Assembly (NCBI GenBank): GCA_963717155.1
Contig: OY970326.1
Coordinates: 1,116,001 to 1,180,000 of the forward strand
DNA: 64,000 nucleotides
Direction: 5' to 3'
From: G963717155 sp963717155
GTDB lineage: Bacteria > Actinomycetota > Thermoleophilia > Gaiellales > JALYLC01
Under the pieces are notes generated by a model. The model was not told the origin of the DNA and did no database searches. It saw nothing but the letters and a program-made list of their open reading frames with translations. Shown here piece after piece: positions 56,730 to 64,000 of this stretch (position 1 is its first letter; the number at the start of each line of letters is the position of its first letter). Position numbers and translations under genes: made by a program.

Positions 56730-57614
56730 GTGTCGATCACGTTGACGCAGCTGCGGAGCTTCCTCGCCGTCGTGCGCACGGGATCGGTGAGCGCTGCCGC
56801 CGCCGAGCTCGTCATCACGCAGCCATCGGTCTCGGCTGCCGTCGGAGCGCTCTCGCGCGAGGTCGGAGTCGACCTGCTCGAGCGCGAGGGGCGCGGCGTC
56901 CGGCCGTCCCCGGCCGGCCACGAGTTCGCGGCGTACGCGGCCGACGTCATCGGCCTGCTCGACGAGGGCTGCCGCGCGGCGCATGCCGCGGAAGCTGGCC
57001 GTGGGCTCGGCTTGCGGATCGCCGCGGTCACGACCGCCGCCGAGTCGTTCGTCCCTCCGCTCATGCAGGCCTTCGCGACGTTGCATCCCGGGGTCGGTCT
57101 CGGACTCGAGGTGGGCAATCGCGATCGGGTCATGGCGATCGTCCTCGGGCACGAGGCCGACGTGGCGATCGCGGGCCGCCCACCGCGCGACGTGCGAATC
57201 GAGGCGCACGCGATCCTGCCGAACGAGCTCGTCCTCGTCACCTCGACGGACGATCCGCTCGCTACCGGCAAGCCGGTCGGCGCCGACGAGCTCGAGGGCC
57301 GCCGCTGGCTGCTGCGCGAGCCTGGCTCGGGGACCCGCCTCGTGAACGAGGAGTTCCTCGCAGGGGCCGGGATCGCGGTCGAGACGCTCACGCTCGGCTC
57401 GAACGGCGCGATCAAACAGGCCGCCCGCGCCGGCCTCGGGGTGTCGTTCGTGTCGCGCGACGCCGTCGCGAACGAGCTCGACGCGGGGCTCCTCGGCGTG
57501 ATTCCCGTCGTCGCAGGACCCGCGGCCCGTCAGTGGTACGCGATGCACTCGGCCGTGGGGACCTCGCGCCCCGTCGTCGCGGAGTTCATGGCGTTCCTCC
57601 GGGCGAACACATAG
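56730..57614 (+). CDS. cbbR: LysR-type regulator of the Calvin-cycle operon (CbbR-like)
   Basis: A 294-residue LysR-type regulator. The helix-turn-helix is at 4-62 (LTQLRSFLAVVRTGSVSAAA, VIGTQPSVSAAVG-like region reads VITQPSVSAAVGALSREVGV). A periplasmic-binding-like effector domain follows, with GGAVKRLA-type loop EPGSGTRLVNEEFLAGAG. GTG start at 56730. It lies just upstream of cbbL and in the same orientation, unlike the usual divergent arrangement. It should sense a metabolite (RuBP, NADPH or similar) and activate the cbb promoter. Confidence 0.88.
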   Translation: MSITLTQLRSFLAVVRTGSVSAAAAELVITQPSVSAAVGALSREVGVDLLEREGRGVRPSPAGHEFAAYAADVIGLLDEGCRAAHAAEAGRGLGLRIAAVTTAAESFVPPLMQAFATLHPGVGLGLEVGNRDRVMAIVLGHEADVAIAGRPPRDVRIEAHAILPNELVLVTSTDDPLATGKPVGADELEGRRWLLREPGSGTRLVNEEFLAGAGIAVETLTLGSNGAIKQAARAGLGVSFVSRDAVANELDAGLLGVIPVVAGPAARQWYAMHSAVGTSRPVVAEFMAFLRANT

Positions 57615-57657
57615 GTGAAACCCTATGCGTTGACGCAGATGTCTCATTAGTAATCTG
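57611..57657 (+). promoter_or_regulatory. cbb operon control region with two inverted repeats
   Basis: ATAGG (57611-57615) and CCTAT (57622-57626), six bases apart, overlap the cbbR stop; CAGAT (57636-57640) and ATCTG (57653-57657) form a second repeat with a 12-nt centre. A -35-like TTGACG (57630-57635) lies between them and a possible -10 TAATCT (57651-57656). LysR regulators often bind such two-site arrays. Confidence 0.6.
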
Positions 57658-57682
57658 TAGGTGTTCGACGTACGTTGCGCCC

Positions 57683-59146
57683 ATGGAGATCACTCGCAGC
57701 GAGGTTCCCGGAGGCGCGAAGGACCGCTGGACGGCCGGCGTCACCCCGTACGCCGAGATGGGCTACTGGGAGCCCGACTACGAGCCCAAGGACACCGACA
57801 TCCTTGCCGCGTTCCGGATCACGCCCCAGGACGGCGTCGACCCGATCGAGGCGGCCGCGGCGGTGGCCGGCGAGTCGTCGACCGCCACCTGGACCGTGGT
57901 CTGGACGGACAGGTTGACGCCGTACGAGCACTACCAGGCCAAGGCCTACCGCGTCGATGCGGTCCCGACGACGCCGGGCCAGTACATCGCCTACATCGCG
58001 TACGACATCGATCTGTTCGAAGAGGGCTCGATCGCCAACCTGACGTCGTCGATCATCGGCAACGTCTTCGGCTTCAAGGCACTCAAGGCGCTGCGTCTCG
58101 AGGACATGCGAATCCCGATTGCCTACATGAAGACCTTCCAGGGCCCGCCGCACGGGATCGTGATGGAGCGCGAGTACCTCGACAAGTTCGGCCGTCCACT
58201 GCTCGGCGCCACGACCAAGCCCAAGCTCGGCCTGTCGGCCAAGAACTACAGCCGGGTCGTGTACGAGGCCCTGCGCGGTGGGCTCGACTTCACGAAGGAC
58301 GACGAGAACATCAACTCGCAGCCCTTCATGCGCTGGCGCGACCGCTTCCTGTACGCGATGGAGGCCGTGACGCGCGCGTCGGCCGCGAGCGGCGAGGTGA
58401 AGGGGCACTACCTGAACGTCACCGGCGCCTCGATGGAGGACATGTACGAGCGAGCCGAGTTCGCCCGCGAGATCGGCAGCATCATCATCATGGTCGACCT
58501 CACGATCGGCTACACGGCGCTGACGTCGATGTCGAACTGGAGCCGCAAGAACGGGATGCTGCTGCACCTCCACCGCGCGGGCCACAGCACGTTCACGCGG
58601 CAGAAGACGCACGGCGTCTCGTTCCGCGTGCTTGCCAAGTGGTGCCGGATGATCGGTGTCGACCACATCCACGCGGGAACGGTCGTCGGCAAGCTCGAGG
58701 GCGATCCGGGCAACGTCCGTGGCTACTACGACGTCTGCCGCGAGCGCTTCAACCACGCAGATCCGGCGAAGGGGCTGTTCTTCGATCAGGACTGGGCCTC
58801 GCTCGCCGCCGTCATGCCGGTCGCATCCGGCGGCATCCACGCCGGCCAGATGCACCAGCTGCTGCACTACCTGGGCGAGGACGTGATCCTGCAGTTCGGC
58901 GGTGGCACGATCGGGCACCCGATGGGCATCGCCGCGGGCGCCGCTGCCAATCGGATCGCCACCGAGGCGATCATCCAGGCCCGCAACGAGGGCAAGGACA
59001 CCTACGTCGAGGGCCCGGACATCCTGGCCCACGCCGCCAAGGGGAGCCCCGAGCTCGACGCGGCGCTCGAGGTGTGGAAGGACATCACCTTCGAGTACGA
59101 GTCCACCGACACGCCGGACGTCCTCGTGACGCCGACGCTGGGTTAG
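57683..59146 (+). CDS. cbbL: CbbL, RuBisCO large subunit, red-type (form IC-like)
   Basis: A 487-residue large subunit that fixes CO2 onto ribulose 1,5-bisphosphate. All key residues are present: K179/K181 in TTKPKLGLS, carbamylated K205 with D207/E208, H297 in HRAGH, loop-6 K337 in HAGTVVGKLEG, and FGGGTIGHPMG. The red-type signature SSTATWTVVWTDRLT (66-80) replaces green-type SSTGTWTTVWTDGLT. ATG start at 57683. It is followed by cbbS after 11 nt and by cbbX. Confidence 0.97.
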   Translation: MEITRSEVPGGAKDRWTAGVTPYAEMGYWEPDYEPKDTDILAAFRITPQDGVDPIEAAAAVAGESSTATWTVVWTDRLTPYEHYQAKAYRVDAVPTTPGQYIAYIAYDIDLFEEGSIANLTSSIIGNVFGFKALKALRLEDMRIPIAYMKTFQGPPHGIVMEREYLDKFGRPLLGATTKPKLGLSAKNYSRVVYEALRGGLDFTKDDENINSQPFMRWRDRFLYAMEAVTRASAASGEVKGHYLNVTGASMEDMYERAEFAREIGSIIIMVDLTIGYTALTSMSNWSRKNGMLLHLHRAGHSTFTRQKTHGVSFRVLAKWCRMIGVDHIHAGTVVGKLEGDPGNVRGYYDVCRERFNHADPAKGLFFDQDWASLAAVMPVASGGIHAGQMHQLLHYLGEDVILQFGGGTIGHPMGIAAGAAANRIATEAIIQARNEGKDTYVEGPDILAHAAKGSPELDAALEVWKDITFEYESTDTPDVLVTPTLG

Positions 59147-59157
59147 GGAAGCGCAGC

Positions 59158-59586
59158 ATGAAGGTCACCCAGGGCACGTTCTCGTTTCTTCCCGAGCTGA
59201 CGGACGACCAGATCGAGGCGCAGCTCCGCTACGCGGTGCGCAACGGCTGGTCGATCTCTGTCGAGCACACCGATGACCCGCACCCACGCAACTCGTTGTG
59301 GGAGATGTGGCGTCCGCCGCACTTCGAGCTGCCCGAGCGCGACCTCGGCATCGTCCTGGACGAGGTGCGCGAGGCGCGCGCGGCGAATCCCGGCGCATAC
59401 ATCAAGGTCGTCTGTTACGACCGGTCGCTCGGTCGCCAGACGACGGCGCTCTCGTTCATCGTCGGGCGTCCTCCATCCGAGCCGGGATTCCGCGTCGAGC
59501 GTCAGGAGAAGGCCGACCGGCAGATCCGCTACACGATCCACTCGTACGCCACCGACGCCCCTCCGGGGCAACGCTACCAGCGATGA
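59158..59586 (+). CDS. cbbS: CbbS, RuBisCO small subunit, red-type
   Basis: A 142-residue small subunit: TQGTFSFLPELTDDQIEAQL at the start and ELPERDLGIVLDEVREAR then ANPGAYIKVVCYD. It has the red-type C-terminal extension (RQIRYTIHSYATDAPPGQRY) that forms the beta-hairpin in the L8S8 solvent channel. ATG start at 59158. Its stop overlaps the cbbX ATG (ATGA). Confidence 0.96.
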   Translation: MKVTQGTFSFLPELTDDQIEAQLRYAVRNGWSISVEHTDDPHPRNSLWEMWRPPHFELPERDLGIVLDEVREARAANPGAYIKVVCYDRSLGRQTTALSFIVGRPPSEPGFRVERQEKADRQIRYTIHSYATDAPPGQRYQR

Positions 59587-60485
59587 GCTCCGAGCTCGGG
59601 GACGCTCGCGTCCACGACGTCCTGGACGAGCTCGACCGCGAGCTCGTCGCGCTGGCGCCCGTCAAGACTCGCATCCGCGAGATCGCTGCGCTGCTGGTGA
59701 TCGACAGGCTGCGCGAGGGCATGGGCCTGAGCGCCGAGCGTCCCTCGCTGCACATGTGCTTCACCGGGAACCCGGGAACGGGCAAGACGACCGTGGCCAT
59801 GCGCGTGGCGGAGATCCTGCACCGGCTCGGCTACATCGAGACGGCGCGCGTCGTCTCGGTGACCCGCGACGACCTCGTGGGCCAGTACGTGGGGCACACG
59901 GCGCCGAAGACGAAGGAGATCCTCAAGCGCGCCTACGGCGGCGTCCTCTTCATCGACGAGGCCTACTACCTGTACCGGCCGGAGAACGAGCGCGACTACG
60001 GGCAGGAGGCGATCGAGATGCTGCTCCAGGTGATGGAGGCCGAGCGCGGCCGGCTGGTCGTCGTGCTCGCGGGCTACAAGGATCGGATGGAGACCTTCTT
60101 CCGCTCGAACCCGGGCATGGGATCGCGGATCGCCCACCACATCGACTTCCCGGACTACACCGTCGAGGAGCTGATGACGATCGCGCAGATGATGCTCGAG
60201 GGGCGCGCCTACCAGCTGAGCGGCGACGCCGAGGTGGCGTTCCGCGACTACGTCGGGCGGCGGATGCTGCAGCCGCGCTTCGCGAACGCTCGCAGCATCC
60301 GCAACGCGATCGACCGGGCACGCCTGCGGCAGGCCGGCCGGTTGTTCGCGCTCGACCGTGCGCTCTCGCGCGACGAGCTGATCACGATCGAGGCCGACGA
60401 CATCCTGCGCAGCTCGATCTTCGATGATCATGCAGATGACGTCGACCCGCTCGCCGCACCCGTGCCGGACCTGACGAGGAGGTGA
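59583..60485 (+). CDS. cbbX: CbbX, red-type RuBisCO activase
   Basis: A 300-residue AAA+ protein that frees inhibited red-type RuBisCO by engaging the C-terminus of CbbL. Walker A is GNPGTGKTT (62-70), the pore loop is in DDLVGQYVGHTAPKT (97-111), and Walker B is GGVLFIDEAYYL (119-130). ATG start at 59583 overlaps cbbS. The pairing with a red-type large subunit is as expected. It overlaps prk by 4 bp. Confidence 0.96.
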   Translation: MSSELGDARVHDVLDELDRELVALAPVKTRIREIAALLVIDRLREGMGLSAERPSLHMCFTGNPGTGKTTVAMRVAEILHRLGYIETARVVSVTRDDLVGQYVGHTAPKTKEILKRAYGGVLFIDEAYYLYRPENERDYGQEAIEMLLQVMEAERGRLVVVLAGYKDRMETFFRSNPGMGSRIAHHIDFPDYTVEELMTIAQMMLEGRAYQLSGDAEVAFRDYVGRRMLQPRFANARSIRNAIDRARLRQAGRLFALDRALSRDELITIEADDILRSSIFDDHADDVDPLAAPVPDLTRR

Positions 60486-61450
60486 CCGTGCCCCGCCCCA
60501 TCATCCTTGGCGTCGTCGGCGACTCCGCCGCCGGAAAGACGACGATCACGCGGGGTCTCGTGCGCATGCTCGGCGAGCAGCACGTCACCCACATCGCGGC
60601 CGACGACTACCATCGGTTCGACCGCAAGCAGCGCGCTGCGCGGCAGATCACGCCGCTGCATCCCGACTGCAACTACCTCGACATCATGGAGCAGGACCTC
60701 GCCCAGGTGCTCGCCGGCCGCTCGATCCTGAAACCGGTCTACCAGCACAAGGACGGGACGTTCGGGCCGCCCGTGTACGTGTCGCCGCGCCAGTTCACCG
60801 TGGTGGAGGGGCTGCTCGGCTACCACACGCAGGCGCTGCGCGACTCGTTCGACGTCCGCGTCTTCCTCGCGCCGCCGGAGGACCTGCGCAGGCAGTGGAA
60901 GGTGCAGCGCGACTGCACCCGGCGGGGCTACACCACCGATCAGGTGCTCGACGAGCTCGACCGTCGCGAGCCCGACTCGCAGGCGTTCATACGCCCACAG
61001 CAGCAGTGGGCCGACATCGTGGTGTCGTTCACGATCGCCGGCGGCCGCGCCGACCAGGAGCACCTCGATGCGGAGCTGACGCTGCGCGACGGCCTCGCGC
61101 ACCCGGATCTCGCACCGCTCGTCGACGGCAGCGATCGCGGCATGCGCCTCGCCGAGCTCGAGGGCGAGCGCCATCTGTGGATCCCCGGCGCGATCGACCC
61201 GACGGCCGCCGCCGAGGTCGAGGAGGCGATCTGGGACCGCATGCACTTCGCGAGCCACCTGCGCTCGGAGCGCCTCGGCGAGTTCACGGTCGGTACCGAG
61301 CTGCACCGCTCGCACTCGCTCGCGATCGTGCAGGTGCTGATCCTGTACCACCTCGTGACCGCGCGCGCAGCGGTCGCGCTCGGAGGCGAGGGCACGCGCG
61401 CCGATCGTGAGGCCGGCGCGGTCATCGAGCGCGAGGCCGTCGGCCTCTAG
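60482..61450 (+). CDS. prk: Phosphoribulokinase
   Basis: A 322-residue kinase forming ribulose 1,5-bisphosphate from ribulose 5-phosphate. The P-loop is GDSAAGKTT (13-21); the catalytic Asp region is IAADDYHRFDRKQRAARQIT; then HPDCNYLDIMEQDL, KPVYQHKDGTFG and VVEGLLGYH. It has no redox Cys pair, so thioredoxin-type control seems absent. GTG start at 60482 overlaps cbbX; 60488 is an alternative. It is the last gene of the cbb operon and convergent with the CtaG pair (4-bp overlap). Confidence 0.94.
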   Translation: MTVPRPIILGVVGDSAAGKTTITRGLVRMLGEQHVTHIAADDYHRFDRKQRAARQITPLHPDCNYLDIMEQDLAQVLAGRSILKPVYQHKDGTFGPPVYVSPRQFTVVEGLLGYHTQALRDSFDVRVFLAPPEDLRRQWKVQRDCTRRGYTTDQVLDELDRREPDSQAFIRPQQQWADIVVSFTIAGGRADQEHLDAELTLRDGLAHPDLAPLVDGSDRGMRLAELEGERHLWIPGAIDPTAAAEVEEAIWDRMHFASHLRSERLGEFTVGTELHRSHSLAIVQVLILYHLVTARAAVALGGEGTRADREAGAVIEREAVGL

Positions 61451-62223
61451 CGCTCCTCGACGTCGTGGTCGCCGGGCAGGTCGGAGTCGACCTCGTCCTC
61501 CTCGAGCAGCCGGAAGAAGACCCAGCACATGCCGGCGATGAAGACGGCCGACTGCTCCCCTGCCATCAGGGCGCCGCCGATGTTCTGATCCTCGTCCGGT
61601 GACAGCCCCCACAGCCTCGGGGTGTGCTGGTAGAAGGAGTAGAACGACGGCAGGAACGTGAGCGCGAGGCCGAGGAATGCCGACGTCGCGAACGCGATGA
61701 AGAGGTACAGGAGGCCGCCGGGTGCCTCGAGGCTGCCCTCGGTCCCGCTCAGCACCGGCCACCAGAAGATCAGGCCGACGCTGATCAGCAGGAGATGCTC
61801 GGCGTTCAGGTACACGGTGTGGGTGAGCAGGAAGTCGTACACGCCGCTCAGGTGGACGCCGTACCAGCAGACGAGCCACGTGACGAGGGCGACCGGTGGG
61901 CGTGTGACGCTGGCCATCAACGTCCCGCCGCGCCGCTGCAGCGCGGTGCGGGCGTCGGGTGTCAGACCGAGGATCAGCAGCGGCGGCGCGACGTCCGCGC
62001 TGATCGCGTTCTGCGCGAGGTGGGCCATCAACAGGTAGTGCGTCGCGATCGTCTCGAGGGGGGAGTTCAGCGGAAGGACGATGCAGGCGAGGCCGATGCC
62101 GAACACGACGCGTCGGCCCGTGCCGGCCGTCCGGTCGTGCCGCACGTAGAGCACGGCCGCGATCACCGCCAGCACGATGAACAGCGGCTCGAACGTGAAG
62201 CTGGAGGCTGGCGGGGCGCTCAT
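61447..62223 (-). CDS. ctaG: CtaG-like cytochrome c oxidase assembly protein
   Basis: A 258-residue multi-pass protein of the caa3-type CtaG family (distinct from the Cox11 type). Seven helices are predicted. Family segments are ETIATHYLLMAHLAQNAISA, LRGVYDFLLTHTVYLNAEHL-like region (GVYDFLLTHTVYLNAEHLLL), HTPRLWGLSPDEDQNIGGAL and a charged C-terminus. Such proteins help insert copper into cytochrome c oxidase. ATG at 62223 overlaps the upstream paralogue; the open frame further upstream is a shadow. Confidence 0.88.
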   Translation of the reverse strand: MSAPPASSFTFEPLFIVLAVIAAVLYVRHDRTAGTGRRVVFGIGLACIVLPLNSPLETIATHYLLMAHLAQNAISADVAPPLLILGLTPDARTALQRRGGTLMASVTRPPVALVTWLVCWYGVHLSGVYDFLLTHTVYLNAEHLLLISVGLIFWWPVLSGTEGSLEAPGGLLYLFIAFATSAFLGLALTFLPSFYSFYQHTPRLWGLSPDEDQNIGGALMAGEQSAVFIAGMCWVFFRLLEEDEVDSDLPGDHDVEER

Positions 62224-63443
62224 GTCGCGACGTGCGGAACTCGCGCGCGACCCATGCGGTAGGCGTGGGTCAGGAACGCCATGCAGATGCCGACGGTCAC
62301 CAGTTGCTCGAGCATCATGACCGCGCCGGCGAGCCGCTGGTCGGTCAGCGGCGAGAGTCCCCAGAGCCGGTCTGGCTGCGTGGAATAGGCACTGTAGAGC
62401 GTGTGGGGCGCGATGATCAGCGTGTCGGCGAGCACGTTCCCGAGCGCGAACAGGACGAGCGCGACGAGGATGCGCGTGCGCACCGTGAGCCGCTTCTGCG
62501 GCAGCGGGTCGATCAGGAGCGTCCAGACGAGCAGGCCGACGAGCAGGAAGCTCAGATGCTCGAGGTCGTGCACGGTCTGGTGCGAGAGCGCGTAGTCGTA
62601 CACCGCAGGAACGTGCCAGCCGGCATACACGATTGCCCACAGCCCGAGCGCGACGACGGGCCGCAACAGCTGGCGGGCGGCACGGCGGAGCCACGTGACG
62701 CGGGCGAGGCGACGCAGGACCGGGCGGGGGACGATCAGCAGGCTGAGCGGGCCCCGCAGGCCGAGGAGGATCAGGGCCGGGGCGGCGTCGCCGAGCAGCA
62801 CGTGCTGCAACATGTGCACCGAGAGGAGGTACTGCTCGCCGATCGGGTCCACCGGTGAGACCAGCGCGAGCACGGCGAGGCCGACCCCGCTCGTAAAGAG
62901 CACGAGACGGCCGACCGACGCATGGTCGTCGCGCCCGCGGCGGCGCAGGCGCAGCCATGCGCGCAGGTACAGGCCCAGCGCCAGCGCAGCGCCGGCGAGC
63001 ACCAGCGGTTGCCGCCAGAGCCAGTCGTACGCCGCACGCGGCGGGACGTAGGCGAACGCCACGGTGCCGAGCGGGCCGTCGATGTGGACGCGGAGGCGGT
63101 AACGGGGCCACTCGTCCTGGTTGGCGACCGGGATCAGGACCTCGTAGGTATCACCGCGCCGGTGCGCGACGAGCGGGCCGAGCGTGCCCCGTGGGGTCTC
63201 CACGAGCACGCTGACGCGAGCGTCGTCGACAGGGGCGCCGGTGCGGCGATCGCGCAGGTACGCCGTGTAGTCGATGACCGAGACCGCCTCGCCGCTTCTG
63301 ACGGCCAGCGCGTCGAGTGCGACGCGGTAGCTGCCCTCGTTGCGGGTGACGATCCGCTTGCCGCCGTGCGCGCTCGCGATCGCCGGCGCCACGAGTGTCG
63401 CGAGCGCGAGCACGGCAAGCCAACCCGCGACCGCGCGAGGCAT
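62220..63443 (-). CDS. CtaG-like protein with N-terminal extracytoplasmic domain
   Basis: A 407-residue protein. A signal peptide (to about residue 25) is followed by HGGKRIVTRNEGSYRVALDA, a beta-rich domain like YtkA/CopC, then a membrane helix and a CtaG domain with EQYLLSVHMLQHVLLGDAAP, AVYDYALSHQTVHDLEHLSF and RLWGLSPLTDQRLAGAVMM. The Met/His-rich helices suggest copper handling. ATG start at 63443; it overlaps the second CtaG gene by 4 bp, forming a two-gene operon. Confidence 0.87.
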   Translation of the reverse strand: MPRAVAGWLAVLALATLVAPAIASAHGGKRIVTRNEGSYRVALDALAVRSGEAVSVIDYTAYLRDRRTGAPVDDARVSVLVETPRGTLGPLVAHRRGDTYEVLIPVANQDEWPRYRLRVHIDGPLGTVAFAYVPPRAAYDWLWRQPLVLAGAALALGLYLRAWLRLRRRGRDDHASVGRLVLFTSGVGLAVLALVSPVDPIGEQYLLSVHMLQHVLLGDAAPALILLGLRGPLSLLIVPRPVLRRLARVTWLRRAARQLLRPVVALGLWAIVYAGWHVPAVYDYALSHQTVHDLEHLSFLLVGLLVWTLLIDPLPQKRLTVRTRILVALVLFALGNVLADTLIIAPHTLYSAYSTQPDRLWGLSPLTDQRLAGAVMMLEQLVTVGICMAFLTHAYRMGRARVPHVAT

Positions 63444-63492
63444 TTTCAGTGGAGGTGGGTCGCGCCGGGATGGCAGATGTGAAGGAGGCTAC

Positions 63493-63624
63493 ATGCCGGC
63501 CCGTTTCGCCTACGGCTCAGAGGGGAACGAGATAATCACTTGCTATGCCCCCTATAAGCAGTTACCCTGCCCGCGGCTCGACTTGCTCATGCATGCCATA
63601 TCGCCGGAGGCTCCCGCACGATGA
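63493..63624 (+). CDS. 43-residue ORF coupled to the sulfate-binding protein gene
   Basis: An ATG at 63493 has an excellent AAGGAGG 6 nt upstream and encodes 43 residues (MPARFAYGSEGNEIITCYAP then KQLPCPRLDLLMHAISPEAP). Its TGA overlaps the next ATG as ATGA. It has two cysteines and several prolines. Actinobacterial sulfur genes are known to be preceded by coupled cysteine-containing leader ORFs; here the cysteines are not in tandem. It may be a regulatory leader rather than a functional peptide. Confidence 0.55.
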   Translation: MPARFAYGSEGNEIITCYAPYKQLPCPRLDLLMHAISPEAPAR

Positions 63625-64000
63625 CGAAATTTCCCCGCTTTTCCGCCGCGCTCGCCGTAGCCGTCGCGCTTGCAGTGCTCGTTTCCGTTGCCGCCGGGAC
63701 GAGCGCCGCATCGTCGAAGTCGTCGAAGGGCGTGACGCTGTCGCTGGTCGCCTACTCGACACCCAAGGCCGCGTACTCGCAGCTCATCCCCGCGTTCCAG
63801 GCGACCCCCGCCGGGCAGGGCGTCAAGTTCAGCCAGAGCTATGGCGCCTCGACCGACCAGGCGCGTGCGATCGTGCAGGGCCTTCCGACCGACGTCGCCA
63901 ACCTCTCGCTCGCGCCCGACATGGATACGCTCGTCCAGTCGCACCTGGTCTCGAAGAACTGGAACCACACGAAGACGAACGGCATCGTGACGAACTCGAT
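63621..64000 (+). CDS. Sulfate/thiosulfate-type ABC binding protein (3' end missing)
   Basis: The first 126 residues: export signal (LAVAVALAVLVSVAAGTSAA) without a lipobox Cys, then VTLSLVAYSTPKAAYSQLIP, QSYGASTDQARAIVQGLP, DVANLSLAPDMDTLVQ and SKNWNHTKTNGIVTNS. This is the start of a CysP/Sbp-type periplasmic-fold protein. It would pass sulfate to a CysTWA transporter presumably encoded beyond the window. ATG at 63621 overlaps the leader ORF. Confidence 0.88.
   Translation, partial: MTKFPRFSAALAVAVALAVLVSVAAGTSAASSKSSKGVTLSLVAYSTPKAAYSQLIPAFQATPAGQGVKFSQSYGASTDQARAIVQGLPTDVANLSLAPDMDTLVQSHLVSKNWNHTKTNGIVTNS

Noticed and set aside
61447..63111. Extended 554-residue minus-strand frame ahead of CtaG
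   Set aside because: The CtaG start at 62223 overlaps the other paralogue stop (ATGA). The extension is antisense-like to the paralogue reading frame.

Overview
The window is a gene-dense, GC-rich (roughly 70%) bacterial chromosome segment with GTG and TTG starts and very many 4-bp start/stop overlaps (GTGA or ATGA). Gene content (Tad pilus without outer-membrane parts, GatCAB, a short sigma-70, IclR/ArsR regulators, PASTA penicillin-binding protein) and the rRNA sequences point to a high-GC actinobacterium. My best guess is the class Thermoleophilia (Gaiellales/Solirubrobacterales); this was judged by eye, not by alignment. No transposase, phage gene, integron or CRISPR array is visible.

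Layout. 1-1548: a truncated Vps62-like secreted/membrane protein and tRNA-Cys. 1593-10074 (minus): a tad locus read right to left as three Flp pilins, two TadE-like pseudopilins, CpaB, TadZ, TadA, a VWA-TadB fusion and TadC. A fourth, divergent Flp lies at 12.9 kb beyond folD and a polytopic membrane protein. 13.2-21.5 kb: gatCAB, a class V aminotransferase with serA, ilvE and a DegT-type aminotransferase. 21.5-27.1 kb: a 3-methyladenine glycosylase whose start is disrupted, a PASTA class A PBP, a NusA-like protein with a Cys/His tail, and tyrS. 27.1-32.8 kb: an rRNA operon (16S-23S-5S, no spacer tRNA) with two candidate promoters and visible processing stems. 32.8-40.6 kb: histidine phosphatase, SDR, GNAT, citramalate synthase, then dgt-dnaG-sigma factor and tRNA-Asn. 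40.7-42.2 kb: an ArsR/AHSA1/DHFR-like trio behind a palindromic operator. 42.4-44 kb: a methyltransferase and a frameshifted SGNH hydrolase.

44-52.7 kb is a candidate carbohydrate or sugar-acid utilisation island. It holds a CUT1-type ABC transporter without its ATPase, a U32-peptidase-like protein and an M24-fold protein that appears to have lost its metal ligands. These diverge from an IclR regulator and a zinc dehydrogenase, and a sugar-acid dehydratase of the IlvD/Edd family follows. 52.8-56.7 kb looks like an exopolysaccharide unit: UDP-GlcNAc 2-epimerase, a processive GT2 synthase interrupted by a +1 frameshift, and a secreted glycosidase-like protein.

56.7-61.5 kb is a compact Calvin-cycle operon, cbbR-cbbL-cbbS-cbbX-prk. 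The large subunit is red-type (form IC-like) and CbbX is the matching activase, so the organism probably fixes CO2. Two CtaG-like cytochrome oxidase assembly proteins lie tail-to-tail with it. The window ends in a sulfate-type binding protein gene preceded by a coupled 43-codon ORF.

No wholly new multi-gene system can be proven from sequence alone. The best candidates for something undescribed are the M24-like/U32-like pair in the sugar island, the VWA-TadB fusion, the NusA-like protein with a putative zinc tail, and the coupled leader ORF before the sulfate-binding protein. Three genes (glycosylase, SGNH hydrolase, GT2) carry single-base frame breaks, which could be assembly errors.
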